Shown piece after piece: positions 1 to 11,684 of a stretch of DNA of 64,000 bases (position 1 is its first letter; each line of letters opens with the position of its first letter). The translations under genes and the position numbers were made by a program. Origin of the DNA: Nissolia schottii (lineage: Eukaryota > Streptophyta > Magnoliopsida > Fabales > Fabaceae); contig QANU01052615.1 of assembly GCA_003254905.1 (NCBI GenBank), positions 364,121 through 428,120 on the forward strand. Direction: 5' to 3'. Below the pieces are notes generated by a model. It was given only the letters and a program-made list of their open reading frames with translations, was not told the DNA's origin and ran no database searches.

Positions 1-79
1 TTTTATAGAAAAAATAAATAAATAAAAGAAAAGTTGTGATGTGCGACATATGACACTATGACGACCACAGATAACAGTG

Positions 80-180
80 ATAGGTGTTGAAATTACCAGA
101 GATAATATTGATTTCAACACCTATCTTAAAAAAAAGTTATTAAAATTATTAGATAGAGTGGCGATTTCAGCACTCTATCT
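80..180. repeat. Two adjacent perfect hairpins
   Basis: The first hairpin has 14-bp perfect arms at 80-93 (ATAGGTGTTGAAAT) and 111-124, with a 17-base loop. The second has 10-bp perfect arms at 151-160 (AGATAGAGTG) and 171-180, with a 10-base loop. The arms share the TAG/CTATCT theme, so the two hairpins may be remnants of one inverted-repeat element. No function is known. Confidence 0.6.
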
Positions 181-199
181 GACGAAAAGGTTAGTCTTC

Positions 200-625
200 A
201 TCTCAATTCACTCACTGAACCAATGATCGTTGTATCATACTCACTCAATTCAATGAAAGCTTCTCCAAATTTTTCTCTCTGCAAATTTACAATTCCACTC
301 CATCGCAAAATTATCAAGAGTTTACATTTCTATCATATTTTTTTTGTTTCTGATTGTTAAAAAAATTGTGTACGTTAATTCAAAATTTTGTGCATATGCT
401 TTAAAATGTTTATGAATGGTAGAGAGTGAGTCCATACACTTAGAGTGTGCATATGGAAATAGCGTGATAATTATTTTTCACTATTTAATGTATCGTAGAT
501 TTAATTTGATTTGATTCCATATTTAAAAATATTTATGTATGTGTATAGTAAAAATTTGTGTATATATATAAAAAATTTGTGCATTTAATATCACGATATA
601 AATCATAAATTAACATTATAGTCAA
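200..625. repeat. Dispersed T-rich repeat, copy A
   Basis: Diverged copy of a family seen again at about 15040-15790 and 62030-63010. Shared landmarks, in order, are a block like CAAAATTTTGTGCATATG, then GCTTTAAAATGTTTATG, then a GTGAGTC...CTTAGAGTGTG block, then a stretch ending in TTTGATTCCATAT followed by ATTTGTG-type runs. I do not recognise the family and saw no coding capacity. Confidence 0.55.
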
Positions 626-1439
626 CAACATTTGAGTTATACCCAACACCACCATAAATTTTTACTCAAATATAATATTGAATCCGTCAAGTCCTATAGC
701 TCTCCTTCTAGAATTTTTTGACTTAAATGAAGCAGCGATTAGATACTCCATCAGCCCTTTTATTATCATTATCAATATCAACTACAACTAATAATAATAT
801 AATTATTATTATCATTCAACAACTAATCAGTTACTATAAACCTTAATTGTATTTCAATTGGTAATTTGGTAATAATAGTAGTATTATAGTTAGAGAAACA
901 AATTCATCACCAACTCCTAGCTAGTACTTGTAGCAGCCTGTTGCTAAATCTCAACTTTAGCACCTGTCCAAAAAACAAAATCTCTCGGTTGTTGTGATAA
1001 TTTCCAAAAATAAAATAAGTAACAGAACAAAAATGAAAAAAAAAAAACGAAGAATAAAAAAAAATCAACTTTTTAAGTTCATTTCATTTTTATGACCCCC
1101 CCCTCCCCCTCTCTCTTTGCTGCGTTCACTCTTCAATCTTCTTCACCCAGGAAAAAATAAAAACAAAAATTTCCCCTTTCTTCTACCCCAATTCTCCATA
1201 AACCCTAGATTCACCAAACCCACCGACACAACAAGAATCACTTTTTCCATTCGCCGAGGTTGTTCGTGTCGCCATGTGTATTTTTCAGGGACGAAATTGT
1301 TGATCCTTTTTTCTTTTCTGCGGGCACTACTGGGTCGTTCCGATTCTGGGGTCGCCTCAAATACCGGAAAGTTTGAAGCTTTGGGGCTAAATCGTTGTTG
1401 GGTGTGTTTGTTTTTTCTCTCTCTCCATCCCGTTCGATT

Positions 1440-4400
1440 ATGCATAGATCTGGAGCTACAATGGCTTGGAACGTGTTCAAGTTCTGCACCGCCCTCAGAG
1501 GGCTGGGCTCGATCATGATACTCTTGGTTCTTGGGGTCGTTGGTGTCACTTATTATGCTGTTGTTTTGACCAATTATGGCCCTGCTCTGTACCTTGGAGG
1601 CCTTGATTTTCTTGTTTCCATGGCAGTGTTGATCTTGTTTCATGCTTTGGTAAGCTTAGGTTCCAAAACTGTTTTTATTTTTTGATGTGTTCCTTTGATT
1701 TTTGGTTCTTTGTGTGTTGAATTTGAGTTTGGTTCCAAATCTCGGCATCCCATCCCAGTGCCTTTCCAAGATGGGAAAACCAAATTTTCCCGCAAATCCG
1801 AGCAAATCTCGGCGGAGATCCCAGTAATCTCGGCCTTGGCTGGGTTGGTTTTTTTCCCCCTTTATTATAGGGGCATGTGAGTCTTTTTCGTGTAATAATT
1901 TATTAGGGTTATTTTACCACCTTTTTCACTCCACCGAATCTCCTTCCGGCCACGTCCTGCAACTTCCGGCGACGGCGAAGGACAAGCTTCCGGTGACAAC
2001 CTTCTTGTTTCCTCTGCTTATTTCTCCTCCTCTCATTCTTCCTTCTTCTTTCCTTATTTGCTTTTGCTTCTCTGTTCTGTTATTCACTCCCTTCCTTGCT
2101 TCTTGCTCTGCTTTTGTTTTGATGATTGATGAAGTTGATGCTGAATTCTATCTTTTGTTTTCCCTTACAATACTTGGATTTTGTTTATGGGTTGTCATTT
2201 TGTTTTGAATCTTTAGATTATTAAACTGATGTTGACTTGATTGCGTGTTTTTTGAGTTTATGACTATTGATTAGTAATGGTGAATGAATGACAATGCGTT
2301 TAATTTTGATTTTTTTAAAAAATATTTATATGTATTTTGTATACATTCATTACATGCAACCAATGTATACTTTCATTACATTTCAAATACTTTTGTATAC
2401 ATTACCGTCCCGGCCCGCTATCCCATGGGATCCTGTTTTGCAGTTCGACTGGGATAGGCCGAGAAATGGGATTGACTACTACCTTGGTTATAAGTAGTAA
2501 ATAGCAAATGGGTGATGTCACTGAGGGATATTGATCCGTTGATTGGTTTGTGTGGTGGATTAGAGTGTATTGTTTTGAAGATGATACTGAGAAGTATGAG
2601 TTTTCTGGGGAAAGGTTGGATTTGGAATGGAATGTTTGTTTACATATAATTTTTCCTTAAATGGGAACCGATTTATATATCTTTCTGTTGGATAATAAAA
2701 AAATGTTCAGCTAAAATTTATGTGATTAGTTCAGTTAGTTAATGAAGCATCGTAGCTTTTTAGTATGTGGACAAAGATTAATGTGGTATTTGAAAATTGT
2801 TTCATGATTATACAGTTGGTTATGCTATTGTGGAGTTACTTTTCTGTTGTTTTTACGGATCCGGGGAGTGTGCCTCCAAACTGGAGGCCTACAATTGATG
2901 AGGAGAGAGGTGAGGCTGATCCCTTGGTTGCAGCCGAATTCGGTAACGTGCAAACTGATCCTACTAATCAACGCGTCCGTTACTGTCGGAAGTGCAGTCA
3001 GCTCAAGCCACCTCGATGCCATCATTGTTCAGTTTGTAAGTTTTCGAACACAAAATTCAGTTTTGTCCTGCCACGTTGATGATGAGTGAGGATGACTGTT
3101 CTTTTTCTGTTTGGTACTAGGTGGACGTTGCGTGCTAAAGATGGACCACCATTGTGTCTGGGTAGTTAACTGTGTCGGGGCCCTAAATTACAAGTATTTC
3201 CTTCTTTTCTTGGTATGGTCATCTTAACTGAAGTTATTAATTTGTCATCTAGCTATTGCTTATGTAACTAGCTGTTATTTCTGACTTGCAAGGATTGTAT
3301 TTGATGTCTCTAACACTCAGTGGAGCTGCTAATAATCTTTACGTCCGCTAACTTGTATTGTTCTCTGGAATTACTATGTTAGCAAATAGAAACATACACT
3401 AGACTACCAATTGCTCCCTTTCTTTGAAATTTCCTTTTTCTGTTGCATAGTTAAATATAGACAGTTAGCCATGCTATTGAAATCCGAAATGCGGATCAAA
3501 CTTTTTTCTTTTAGGGTTGGATTTGTGCTCTTATTTTGGATAGTGATGTTCATGTATAATGGTGTTAGATTGATACTGGTGGATTGCAAGTGGAACTTAT
3601 TTATTACACTGCAGAATGGTAATCTTTAAATGGGAACATTGTTGCTAATTGTGATATTTCATCTCTTATGCTAAGCCACGCTGTTAGAATAACTGAGCCA
3701 CCACCAGAAATTGCAGTTTTATAATCCTGGTTGTGATGTTGGTTTTGTCACCTTCAGTGCAATTTTGGACGATGTTACTTTTGACGTGTTTAAGGAGGCA
3801 AAGGAAATTTGTATAGCAGTCTTTTTTTTGCTAATCTAATACTAGTGGACCCTAAACAGATAATATGAATGGCATTGTGGTTCCTACTTCCTAGCTTTAT
3901 GTGCTTGGGTTTTTGCAAGTGTCTTTTGTTAATGCTAGCTACTTTAAAAAATGGTGTTATAGCTATGGTTGTTTTACGTGCATTGTTGGTATAAAGTTTA
4001 TGATTGGCATATAGTTAGTCTTTGAATTTTTCATATGAATAGTTTTGAATTTGTATGTTTTTATTTTTGGCTATAAATACAAAATATGTACCGTGGTTAA
4101 TATTATTCGGTTCAATCTTGGTTCAGTTCTACACTTTTCTTGAGACAGCTCTTGTGACTGCATCGTTACTGCCACATTTCATAGCGTTCTTTAGTGATGG
4201 AGAAATTCCTGGAACCCCTGGCTCTCTTGCTACAACTTTTCTTGCTTTTGGTAGGGTCTCAAAACACCGCTCTTGTTTTTGGTTCCATCTGTGAACTTCT
4301 ATAACATTGCTGGATTAACTGCAGTTTTGAATCTGGCCTTTGCATTGAGTGTCTTGGGATTTCTTATCATGCACATATCATTGGTGGCTGCTAATACAAC

Positions 4401-5881
4401 AACTATTGAGGTAATCCTTTTCTTTTGCATTTTGAAAAATTAAAACTCCATTTTTGTGTTACTTGCTTTTGCACCATTTCTTATACTCTTTTTTGTTTTT
4501 AACCTGAAAGAACTTCTCTGGTCCTAGTTGAATGACAATATGTATGTAGTTGCATTTATGTTGGTGAATCTTGGTGTGTTTGTTGTGAAAATACTTTCAT
4601 AAGCTTTTCCTTGCTGTACGGAGGATGGCTTATTGAGGTGGTGGGTACTAATGGAATTTTGTTCCTTGTTGTAAGCAGGCATATGAGAAGAAAACTACTC
4701 CAAAATGGCGTTATGACCTTGGTCGTCGAAAAAATTTTGAACAGGTCCGTGCATGTTTTATTATATTCAACGCTGTTTTATTATTCTAATTTAGACGTTC
4801 TTTATTCCATACCTACTGCATTAAAATCCTTTTGTAAATGTTGTTAACATCACTTAAAATCCATTCATATTAACAATCTAAGCACTTATTCTGTCTCATC
4901 AATGCAATTAAGTGTAAAATATTGGGTTGATCGAGGGTACAGGATCTTCAATTATGTGAAAATTTGGCAAATGGTTAAGCTTGTATCGTTTGGAAACTAC
5001 TCATACTATCTCTTGTAGTAGACATTCTTATCCTGTTGCAGTTCAAGATATGACAGTTTACAGACTATCTATCCGATAAAGTTATTTGTTGAAACTGAGT
5101 ATATATTGATGGAAGAAGATAGATTTTAAATGTCAAAGCTGATACAGGCTCCAAAGTGTCCATTTCATGATCTGAGGTGCCATTTGATTTGTTGGAAGAC
5201 GATGGCATTTCCGTCTTGCATGAACTAGTTTTAGCATAGTTATTTTTCCACTGATCTTTTCCATCATATCCACGGCTCAGGCCCAATCAGGCCAGTGTAC
5301 AGCTTGAAGAAAAAAAAAAAAACATACACATATCACAGTAACTTGTGATATTTGTGGTTTTTTTTTCCCTTCAAAAATTACTACAATATTGTCTTGCTTG
5401 ACTCTATGCTTGCTGAAAAACAAAAAAAAAAAGACCTAGATATCACTACCATGTTAATTTTGTCATAAGGATTTGTGCTGGGAGTGACCATGAAGTAATG
5501 CTTATCCTTCAGGGTGTCTCATTGTAGATAAATTCTTGTATGGTCACAAAGTGTCATTTAGATATGTTCTAGACCACATCCAAATTGTGGGTCATCCCAA
5601 GGTGGAGGCTAAAATGTCAATTCATGTGTGTTCAGGAGCATATTTAGCGTGATGCTCACAATCGCACAAGAACTTCTCCTCATTCTGTCTGTTACTATTG
5701 TTGAATAATATGGTATCTTGAAGTTCACATTTTGATTTTTTATTTGTTGCTTTGTTAACAGGTATTTGGGATGGACAAGAAGTACTGGTTCATCCCTGCA
5801 TATTCAGAAGAAGATACAAGGAAAATGCCAGCTCTACAAGGTCTTGATTATCCATCAAAACCAGACTTTGATTCCCAATAG
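1440..5881 (+). CDS. PAT14: DHHC-type protein S-acyltransferase, PAT14-like
   Basis: Membrane enzyme that attaches palmitate to cysteines of target proteins, probably at the Golgi or trans-Golgi. Seven exons can be joined at GT..AG sites: 1440-1649, 2816-3035, 3121-3212, 4127-4250, 4325-4410, 4679-4744 and 5762-5881, giving 305 residues, the usual family length. Two membrane segments lie in the first 90 residues, a Cys-rich domain follows with DHHC at residues 152-155 (context [14 protein letters not shown]), two more membrane segments come next, and a TTIE motif (TTxE) falls at 241-244. The first ATG ([11 protein letters not shown]) is chosen because Arabidopsis PAT14, as I remember it, begins with nearly the same residues. 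A second in-frame Met is at 1461. No broken frames. PAT13 is the close alternative name. Confidence 0.93.
1650..2815 (+). other. Intron 1 of the PAT14-like gene
   Basis: Long first intron bounded by GT (1650) and AG (2815). It contains several open frames of 60-70 codons that fit no family I know. A block at about 1740-1840 is richer in G and C than its surroundings and may be an inserted fragment of unknown origin. Confidence 0.7.
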
Positions 5882-7186
5882 TTAGAAAAAGCTATAAAAT
5901 ATTTGCGCATCATGTAACAAAATAAAAGTCATGGAAATTTCCACAACAACCCGCTACTTTTCAGTCTCTAACAGAATCTCTAGCTTGTAAAGTAAAATTT
6001 GAGCTCCTTGCAAATTCATCTACACAAAAGCACCTAGTATCACTGTTCTTTTGGGAAGGGGGAAAAAGAATGGCAAGTTATATTTAAAAATGGGTGCTTA
6101 TGTCAAAGTTGAAGTGAAGGGGGGAGCAATGAGGGTGCAAGGTTGTGTAGGTGTGTTTTGAGGAGCCAATGTGTTGTGAAAATGTTCAACAAAGCAATGC
6201 AATTCTCGTTCTTTCTTCTATTCACTTATCCCTTTTACTACTTCCATGCATTGCACATTTATGTCTATTACTATTACTACATGCGGACATAGCAGTCTCA
6301 AGAAGTGGCCAAGCTTCTTGGCAACAACATATGATTGTTGGAAGTTTCATGGGAGAGTGTTGGAAAGTGATTATTAGGAACAGGAGAAATTTATTTTCAA
6401 GATAAATAATGAAAAGTCATTCAAAACTTTTTAAAACGGTTGTAGGGTTTTGTAGTTGTCGGGTGGACTTTGCTGATTTTAATTTTACTGTACAAAACCT
6501 ATTAGATTGATCGCCATAATTTTTGGCCAACAACTCGAGCCTCTCTTCTCTCGATATATTTGATTGTTTTATTATGTAACATTATTCTTGGTCTCATTCT
6601 TTGTGACGAAAGTAAAGTAAATTTTCTATGTAAGTGATACTTCATTGATTTATGAACGTAAACTCTATTTTTTCCTCTGAAGTGATTTTTTAATCCAAAA
6701 TAATATAGTTAATAATTAACGGGTAAACATTCAGCTAACAACAACAATTTCGAGTTAAAAATTACATACAAACAACCAAATTTTGTACGAGAAATTGGGA
6801 AGCTTCTCCATAACAAACATCATTTTAAGCAATTGTTTTTTCTTTTTTTTGATTCATTTCATGACAAGAAATTGCTCTACTCTTTCTTTTCATTTATAGT
6901 TTTATGTTGTGACATTTTTTGGTTTTTGATATTTTTCTCGTCACTCAATTCATTTTTCTTCTAGTATATACTATTTGAAATTAATAATTAGATATTTCAT
7001 GTTATTCTAACATAAAAAAAATAAATTAAATAATTGATTTCTATTCATTTCTTTGCCAAAAACAAATTACATTCATTTAATAAAAGAGTAAAATTAAAAA
7101 TTTTAAAAATAATAGAAAAGGCAACATATGGTAATTGTCGTAGTGTTTTGAAATAATTTGTCGTATTAAAGTTTGCATAATTAACC

Positions 7187-7219
7187 AATAAATAAATAAA
7201 TAAATAAATAATTGCATAC

Positions 7220-7263
<44 letters not shown>
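7187..7263. repeat. (AATA)n and (GA)n microsatellites
   Basis: A run of AATA units at about 7187-7211 is followed by an almost pure GA run at 7223-7263 (about 20 units). They lie 80-120 bp upstream of the TATA box of the MLF-like gene. In plants GA runs of this kind can act as GAGA elements, which here is inference. Confidence 0.85.
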
Positions 7264-7265
<2 letters not shown>

Positions 7266-7304
7266 AGAAGGTTCTAGCTTTGGCCAAATGAAACGAAATA
7301 AATC

Positions 7305-7344
7305 CACGTGTCACTCTCTCTGTGCCGTGTCCCTAACATATAAA
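7305..7344 (+). promoter_or_regulatory. G-box and TATA box of the MLF-like gene
   Basis: A G-box CACGTG at 7305-7310, in an ABRE-like context (CCACGTGTC), lies 28 bp upstream of TATAAA at 7339-7344. Transcription would begin near 7370, followed by a leader with one probable intron and the start codon at 7997. The G-box suggests abscisic acid, light or stress input, which is inference. Confidence 0.55.
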
Positions 7345-7996
7345 TTGGTCCCTTTTCGCTTTCCTCTTAGTTTCAAAAGACTCAACAATTGCAAATTCAG
7401 AGAAGGCTTCTCCTATCCCTCAATTTTAATTCTCATTCTATTGAGGTAATCTCATCCTTGATTCACTCGTTGCTATGTGCAATATTTACTTATGTTGTTT
7501 GTTCAAGACATTTCAAATTCTTCTCTATGGAACTTGAAGTTGTGTTATCATTTCTACTGATCTATCCATTATTTTGCTATGCTGCTTAAGTCTATAAGCA
7601 ATAAAATTTCTTCAGAAAAATTATGAGATGTGTTAGTTTGTTGGGATAATACGTTAAGAGATTAATTTTAATACACTTGCAAAAGTGTCATTTACACGTC
7701 TACAACTAATAAGATATCATCATAAATTGGATTTTGATGTAAGTTATCGTTAGAGTTAAGCAATTTTAATGAGGTGATAATACATAATTGAATGATTCTA
7801 TGGAAAAATAATAATTATTCTGACAAGATGCATATGTTAATTTGTTGGGACTATATTCATGAATGCATGTTTGTCCAAATTGTTTTACTAGTGAGAGTTT
7901 ATGCAGCATAAAGTGTTTAAAGTGTGAATAGCAAAAGGATAATTATGATTTTTCTTTATTTTTGTTGTTTACTTTTGTGGAGATTAGATAAGGAAT

Positions 7997-10772
7997 ATGG
8001 AGAAGGGTAGAGAAGTTGGAGATAACATTTTTGAATCAAGAAGCAAGGGGTTTGGTGGTGGGTTTGGAGGTTTTGGTGGCTTTGGATTCAATAGAAGTTT
8101 GATGCCAAGTCTTTTTGGAGGTAGGGATCCATTTGATGATCCTTTTTTCACTGACCCTTTTGATCATAGCTTCTTGTTCGGTCGAAGCTCTGCGTCAAGA
8201 ACAATGCAGAAGGCAAGCAAAGATAAGGGAGTAGTTATAGAGGAATTAGGCTCCGACGATGACGAAGGGGGCAACGGTTTCCCTGGCACCGGCGACGAGG
8301 ATGATTTTGATCGGAAGATTTATAGATCAACCATGGAACCATCTGTGGAGCATCCGGATGACGATGTTAATGGTAATATGTGCGGTGTATTATCGTCTTA
8401 CTGTCTTTGTCCATTTTTAAATGTTCAGTGTTTTTGTATGGAGAAATGTCCAACAATCAAATTTTTACCAGAAATTAAATGTAAGAATGAGGTGTCATGA
8501 ACCATCCTTTACATGGTTCTAACAGTGTAGTGTTATTGGTTTTTACCAGAACTAATATGTCACTAAATCAGCACAAATGTAAAATATTACAACTTGGTTT
8601 CTTGAATCTCACCTTCTCCTCCTAAACCAGATTAGGAGGAGAAAACTTATTTTATTTTCTTTACTAACATGTACTGCTTGGTTTGTTATCTTGTAGAGAA
8701 GAAGAACAATAATGTGACTTGTAAGAATGATCGTTACAAGGTGGAACCACCGACAGCTCGCAATTTTTCTTTTCAGACAAGCAGAGTGACATACGGAGGC
8801 GTAGATGGTGCATATTATACTTCTACGAGAACCAGAAGGACAGGTGTGGACGGGGTATGTAGCTAACTTCCTCTCGCCGCGACTTGTTGCATCGATTATT
8901 TATTAGCATGCTAATGTTGTTTATCTTTGTGAATCAGGCGGTAATAGAGGAAAGCAAAGAAGCTGACACAACCACGGGCGAGGCTTCGCATAGGATCAGC
9001 AGAGGAATCCATGATAAGGTGTGTTGATCTGATTTAAATGCATTCCTTTTGTAACTAATGTCATGATGTTAATTGTAGATGAAAAAGATCCATTGTTAAG
9101 TAATAGGTGCAGTAATGATGCTGATATGCTGTTAACTTTCTTCTTTGATCATAAAAAAGTTACGGAAAAAAACACTTTATCCCTTGAATTATAGGTCATG
9201 TGTGTTTTACCGCTACATTTAAAAAAATAAGGGTGCAACTCGACTCTTTTAACTTTTCATTGTAGTGTAAATCAAGTCTTATACATAACAAAACTGTTCT
9301 CATCTTGTTGAAAAGGAAGTGGACACGTAGATGAAGAGATTAGGGTAATTTTGTCATTTAAAAGTTGATTTGCCCAGTTATGAAATGTCAGAGATCGATT
9401 TACACCTTTTTAAAAGTTGGGTCGGGGTTAAGTGCACTGACCTATAGTTCAGAGTAAAATACAAATGGCCTATAGGTTAGGCAGAGTTTTTTCCCCCTAA
9501 AAGTCGTTGAGCTATAGCCATGGAGACAATGTGTGGTGCTCATTGCTCAGCCTTGTGTCCTGTTGGTGTATAACATATGTTAACATGAAAAGAAAATGAA
9601 GTACTTTCTTTTTCTTGAGTTAAATATTGAGATTATGCTTGTGCATCTTTATTTTAGGGTCATTCACTTTTGAGGAAGCTCGACTCGGATGGTAAGGTTG
9701 ACACCACGCAGACATTGCACAATCTTGATGAAGGTTTGTTCCTGCTGTCTTGTACGATTGATTGTTTGACAAGATCAAATGATGATTTCTTTTTTCGATA
9801 TTGATGAATTTGTCCATTTCTTAACATTTCAGACGAGTTGGCAGGGTTCGAGGAAGCTTGGAAAGGAAATAACATAGGGCAGTCCCCTGGCTGGAAGGGT
9901 GGATTTGATGTGAATAGCAACAAGGGTAAGCTTTGTTTGCTCTCAATATTGTGCTTATTCCATTGTTGTATGATTATATGTGTTTATTTCTTATATGGTT
10001 TCATCTGTGGAATCATGATGCTAAATACTTTGAAATTAGTTTAGACTGAAATTAATATTCATGCTATGGTATGCATTTCTGTGTATGGGTTATTTACATG
10101 TCAAATCAGAATGATTCTCGGGACTAGAAAATTGGGACACTAGAGAAATGAACTTTTGAAAACGGGGTGGACAAAGTCCAAAAATTTATGGGGATTTTGT
10201 TGGAAACTGCCCGCATGGTGGGACACCTAAAACCAAATGAGTTGTTACGTGGCGGATTGTGGGGCTATGTGGCGACATGTTTAAGTTATATGTTGTTTGG
10301 ACTTGAAAAAAAATGAAAAAATGAGAAGGGTAATTTTGGTAAGCAAATTGTGGTCAAGAATGTAGTTATTTTGGCACGGCATCCTTATTAGGAGTAAAGA
10401 TGAACACACATATATTGTGTCTGGGTTAACTTATTTCGAGTTCAAAAACAACTTTTAATCAATTTTTTTAGATAAATTTTGAAAATTAAGCGATTTATGG
10501 AAGGAAAAAAAAAACAGTTATCAAACATGCACATAGTCTGATATGGATTGTGCACGAATGTTGACATGAATTCTTTCAATTAAAGTATGGCCTGAATTTT
10601 TGAGCATGACAATGTTGTAGGTATACGAGGCGGCGAACAGAACCGGAATCAGGTTTGGGCACCCCAAAATTTGGAGCAAGGGGAAAGAGGGAGAGGATTT
10701 GCATCAAATTATGAAACGGGAAACAATTCAAGTGGGAGAACAAAGAAAGTGGTGAGAATCAATATTGAGTGA
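7997..10772 (+). CDS. MLF (myeloid leukemia factor)-like protein
   Basis: Plant member of the Mlf1-interacting/MLF family, whose biochemical role in plants is poorly known. Six exons join in frame: 7997-8372, 8697-8854, 8938-9018, 9658-9733, 9833-9925 and 10621-10772, giving 311 residues. The N-terminus is glycine and phenylalanine rich (residues 19-31). The family hallmark DPFDDPFFTDPF is at 44-55, and an acidic stretch (SDDDEGG) follows. A conserved core is rich in Tyr and Arg (TYGGVDGAYYTSTRTRR). A GHSLLRKLDSDGKV segment and a tail ending in RTKKVVRINIE complete it. No signal peptide or membrane segment is seen, so a cytosolic or nuclear location is likely. Exon 1 read-through adds junk after VNG, which confirms the splice site. 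Family assignment is firm; function is not. Confidence 0.88.
9164..9496. mobile_element. MITE-like inverted-repeat element in MLF intron 3
   Basis: About 330 bp inside the intron 9019-9657. The two ends are imperfect inverted repeats: GGAAAAAAACACT at the left pairs with AGAGTTTTTTCCC at the right. Further in, TATAGGTCATGTGTGTTTTAC pairs with its reverse complement near 9450-9475 with few mismatches. No coding capacity. The target duplication is unclear (AAAAGT occurs close to both ends). Confidence 0.55.
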
Positions 10773-11297
10773 AAGCACCATGAATCCTAGTAGGATTTGG
10801 TTTGTTCCCAAATCTTTGTTAGTATATGCATAAATGAGGTGTGAGCTTTCTTTAGTTAGCATAAAAAAAAGTGTGGCCCTGCACAAGATCAACTTGTGTT
10901 AGTATGATTTGTTTGTGACAAAACTTATCAAATAAAATGTGATCATCTCGGATAGAGTTATGATATTTGTTTTCATGTGTCGACTTATTGTACATGTATC
11001 ATTAGGCTACATTTCAATTGTTAGTTTGTAACCACTTTACATTTTGATAAGCGCGGAGTAATGCTTGAGAGACTTAACAAATCAATGTACAAGTCAATTT
11101 TTCTACTCTTATAAATGACACGTGAAATTTCTAGTGACAAAATAGGAAGAAAAATATTAAGAGTCATTTATAAAAATGAGTAGGTTAATTTGTATGCTAG
11201 TAAGTTATGTCTCACAAGCATTTTTTGTATGGACATGGTGATCTTTGATGAAAGGGTGAGGAGTTGAAGAATGGAAAGGAAATATGATAATTGTCAC

Positions 11298-11653
11298 TTT
11301 ATTATGTCTAATGCCATTCCCACTCTCTTGAACTTTTTTACATACTTAACTTATAATACCCTCTCTCTCTTTTAACCAAAATTAATTATGTATCATTAAT
11401 TAAATTTTATAAAAGCTTATCTTTTGGTTTTTACACATGGGGACGACAATTTCAGCCTTACTTACGGGTACTAATCCCATCTAACTTAACCCGTTGGGTA
11501 GGGTAAACTCGTTCTTATATTGGTATTTACTCGTATAGGTAATTATTCTAAATTACCTGCACAAGTACATTGGACACTTCTTGACCCTCCTATATCGGTA
11601 TTTACTCATATGGGTAATTACTCTAAATTACCCCACATGGGTACCTTGGACCC

Positions 11654-11684
<31 letters not shown>

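Larger units (their letters stand above)
1..1439. other. Upstream region of the PAT14-like gene
   Basis: AT-rich non-coding DNA. It holds two small hairpins (80-124 and 151-180), one copy of a dispersed T-rich repeat (about 200-620) and, at about 1094-1116, a C-rich then CT-rich tract that probably lies in the 5' leader of the gene starting at 1440. No convincing TATA box was seen. Short open frames at 1117-1518 on both strands overlap the leader and first exon and look like chance. Confidence 0.6.
5882..7996. other. 3' end of PAT14-like gene, intergenic DNA and MLF leader
   Basis: The first few hundred bases are probably the 3' UTR (an AATAAA-like sequence lies near 5920). The rest is AT-rich. 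The promoter and leader of the next gene begin near 7300. A leader intron is likely, with a GTAATCTC donor near 7446 and an acceptor just before 7997. An 84-codon frame at 6151-6405 has no recognisable homology. Confidence 0.55.

Noticed and set aside
1117..1643. Overlapping open frames on both strands near the PAT14-like start.
   Set aside because: They overlap the leader and exon 1, have no family features, and the true reading frame with homology starts at 1440.
6151..6405. 84-codon frame with a hydrophobic stretch.
   Set aside because: Lies in the 3' flank of the PAT14-like gene; no homology recognised, and the length is expected by chance in T-rich DNA.
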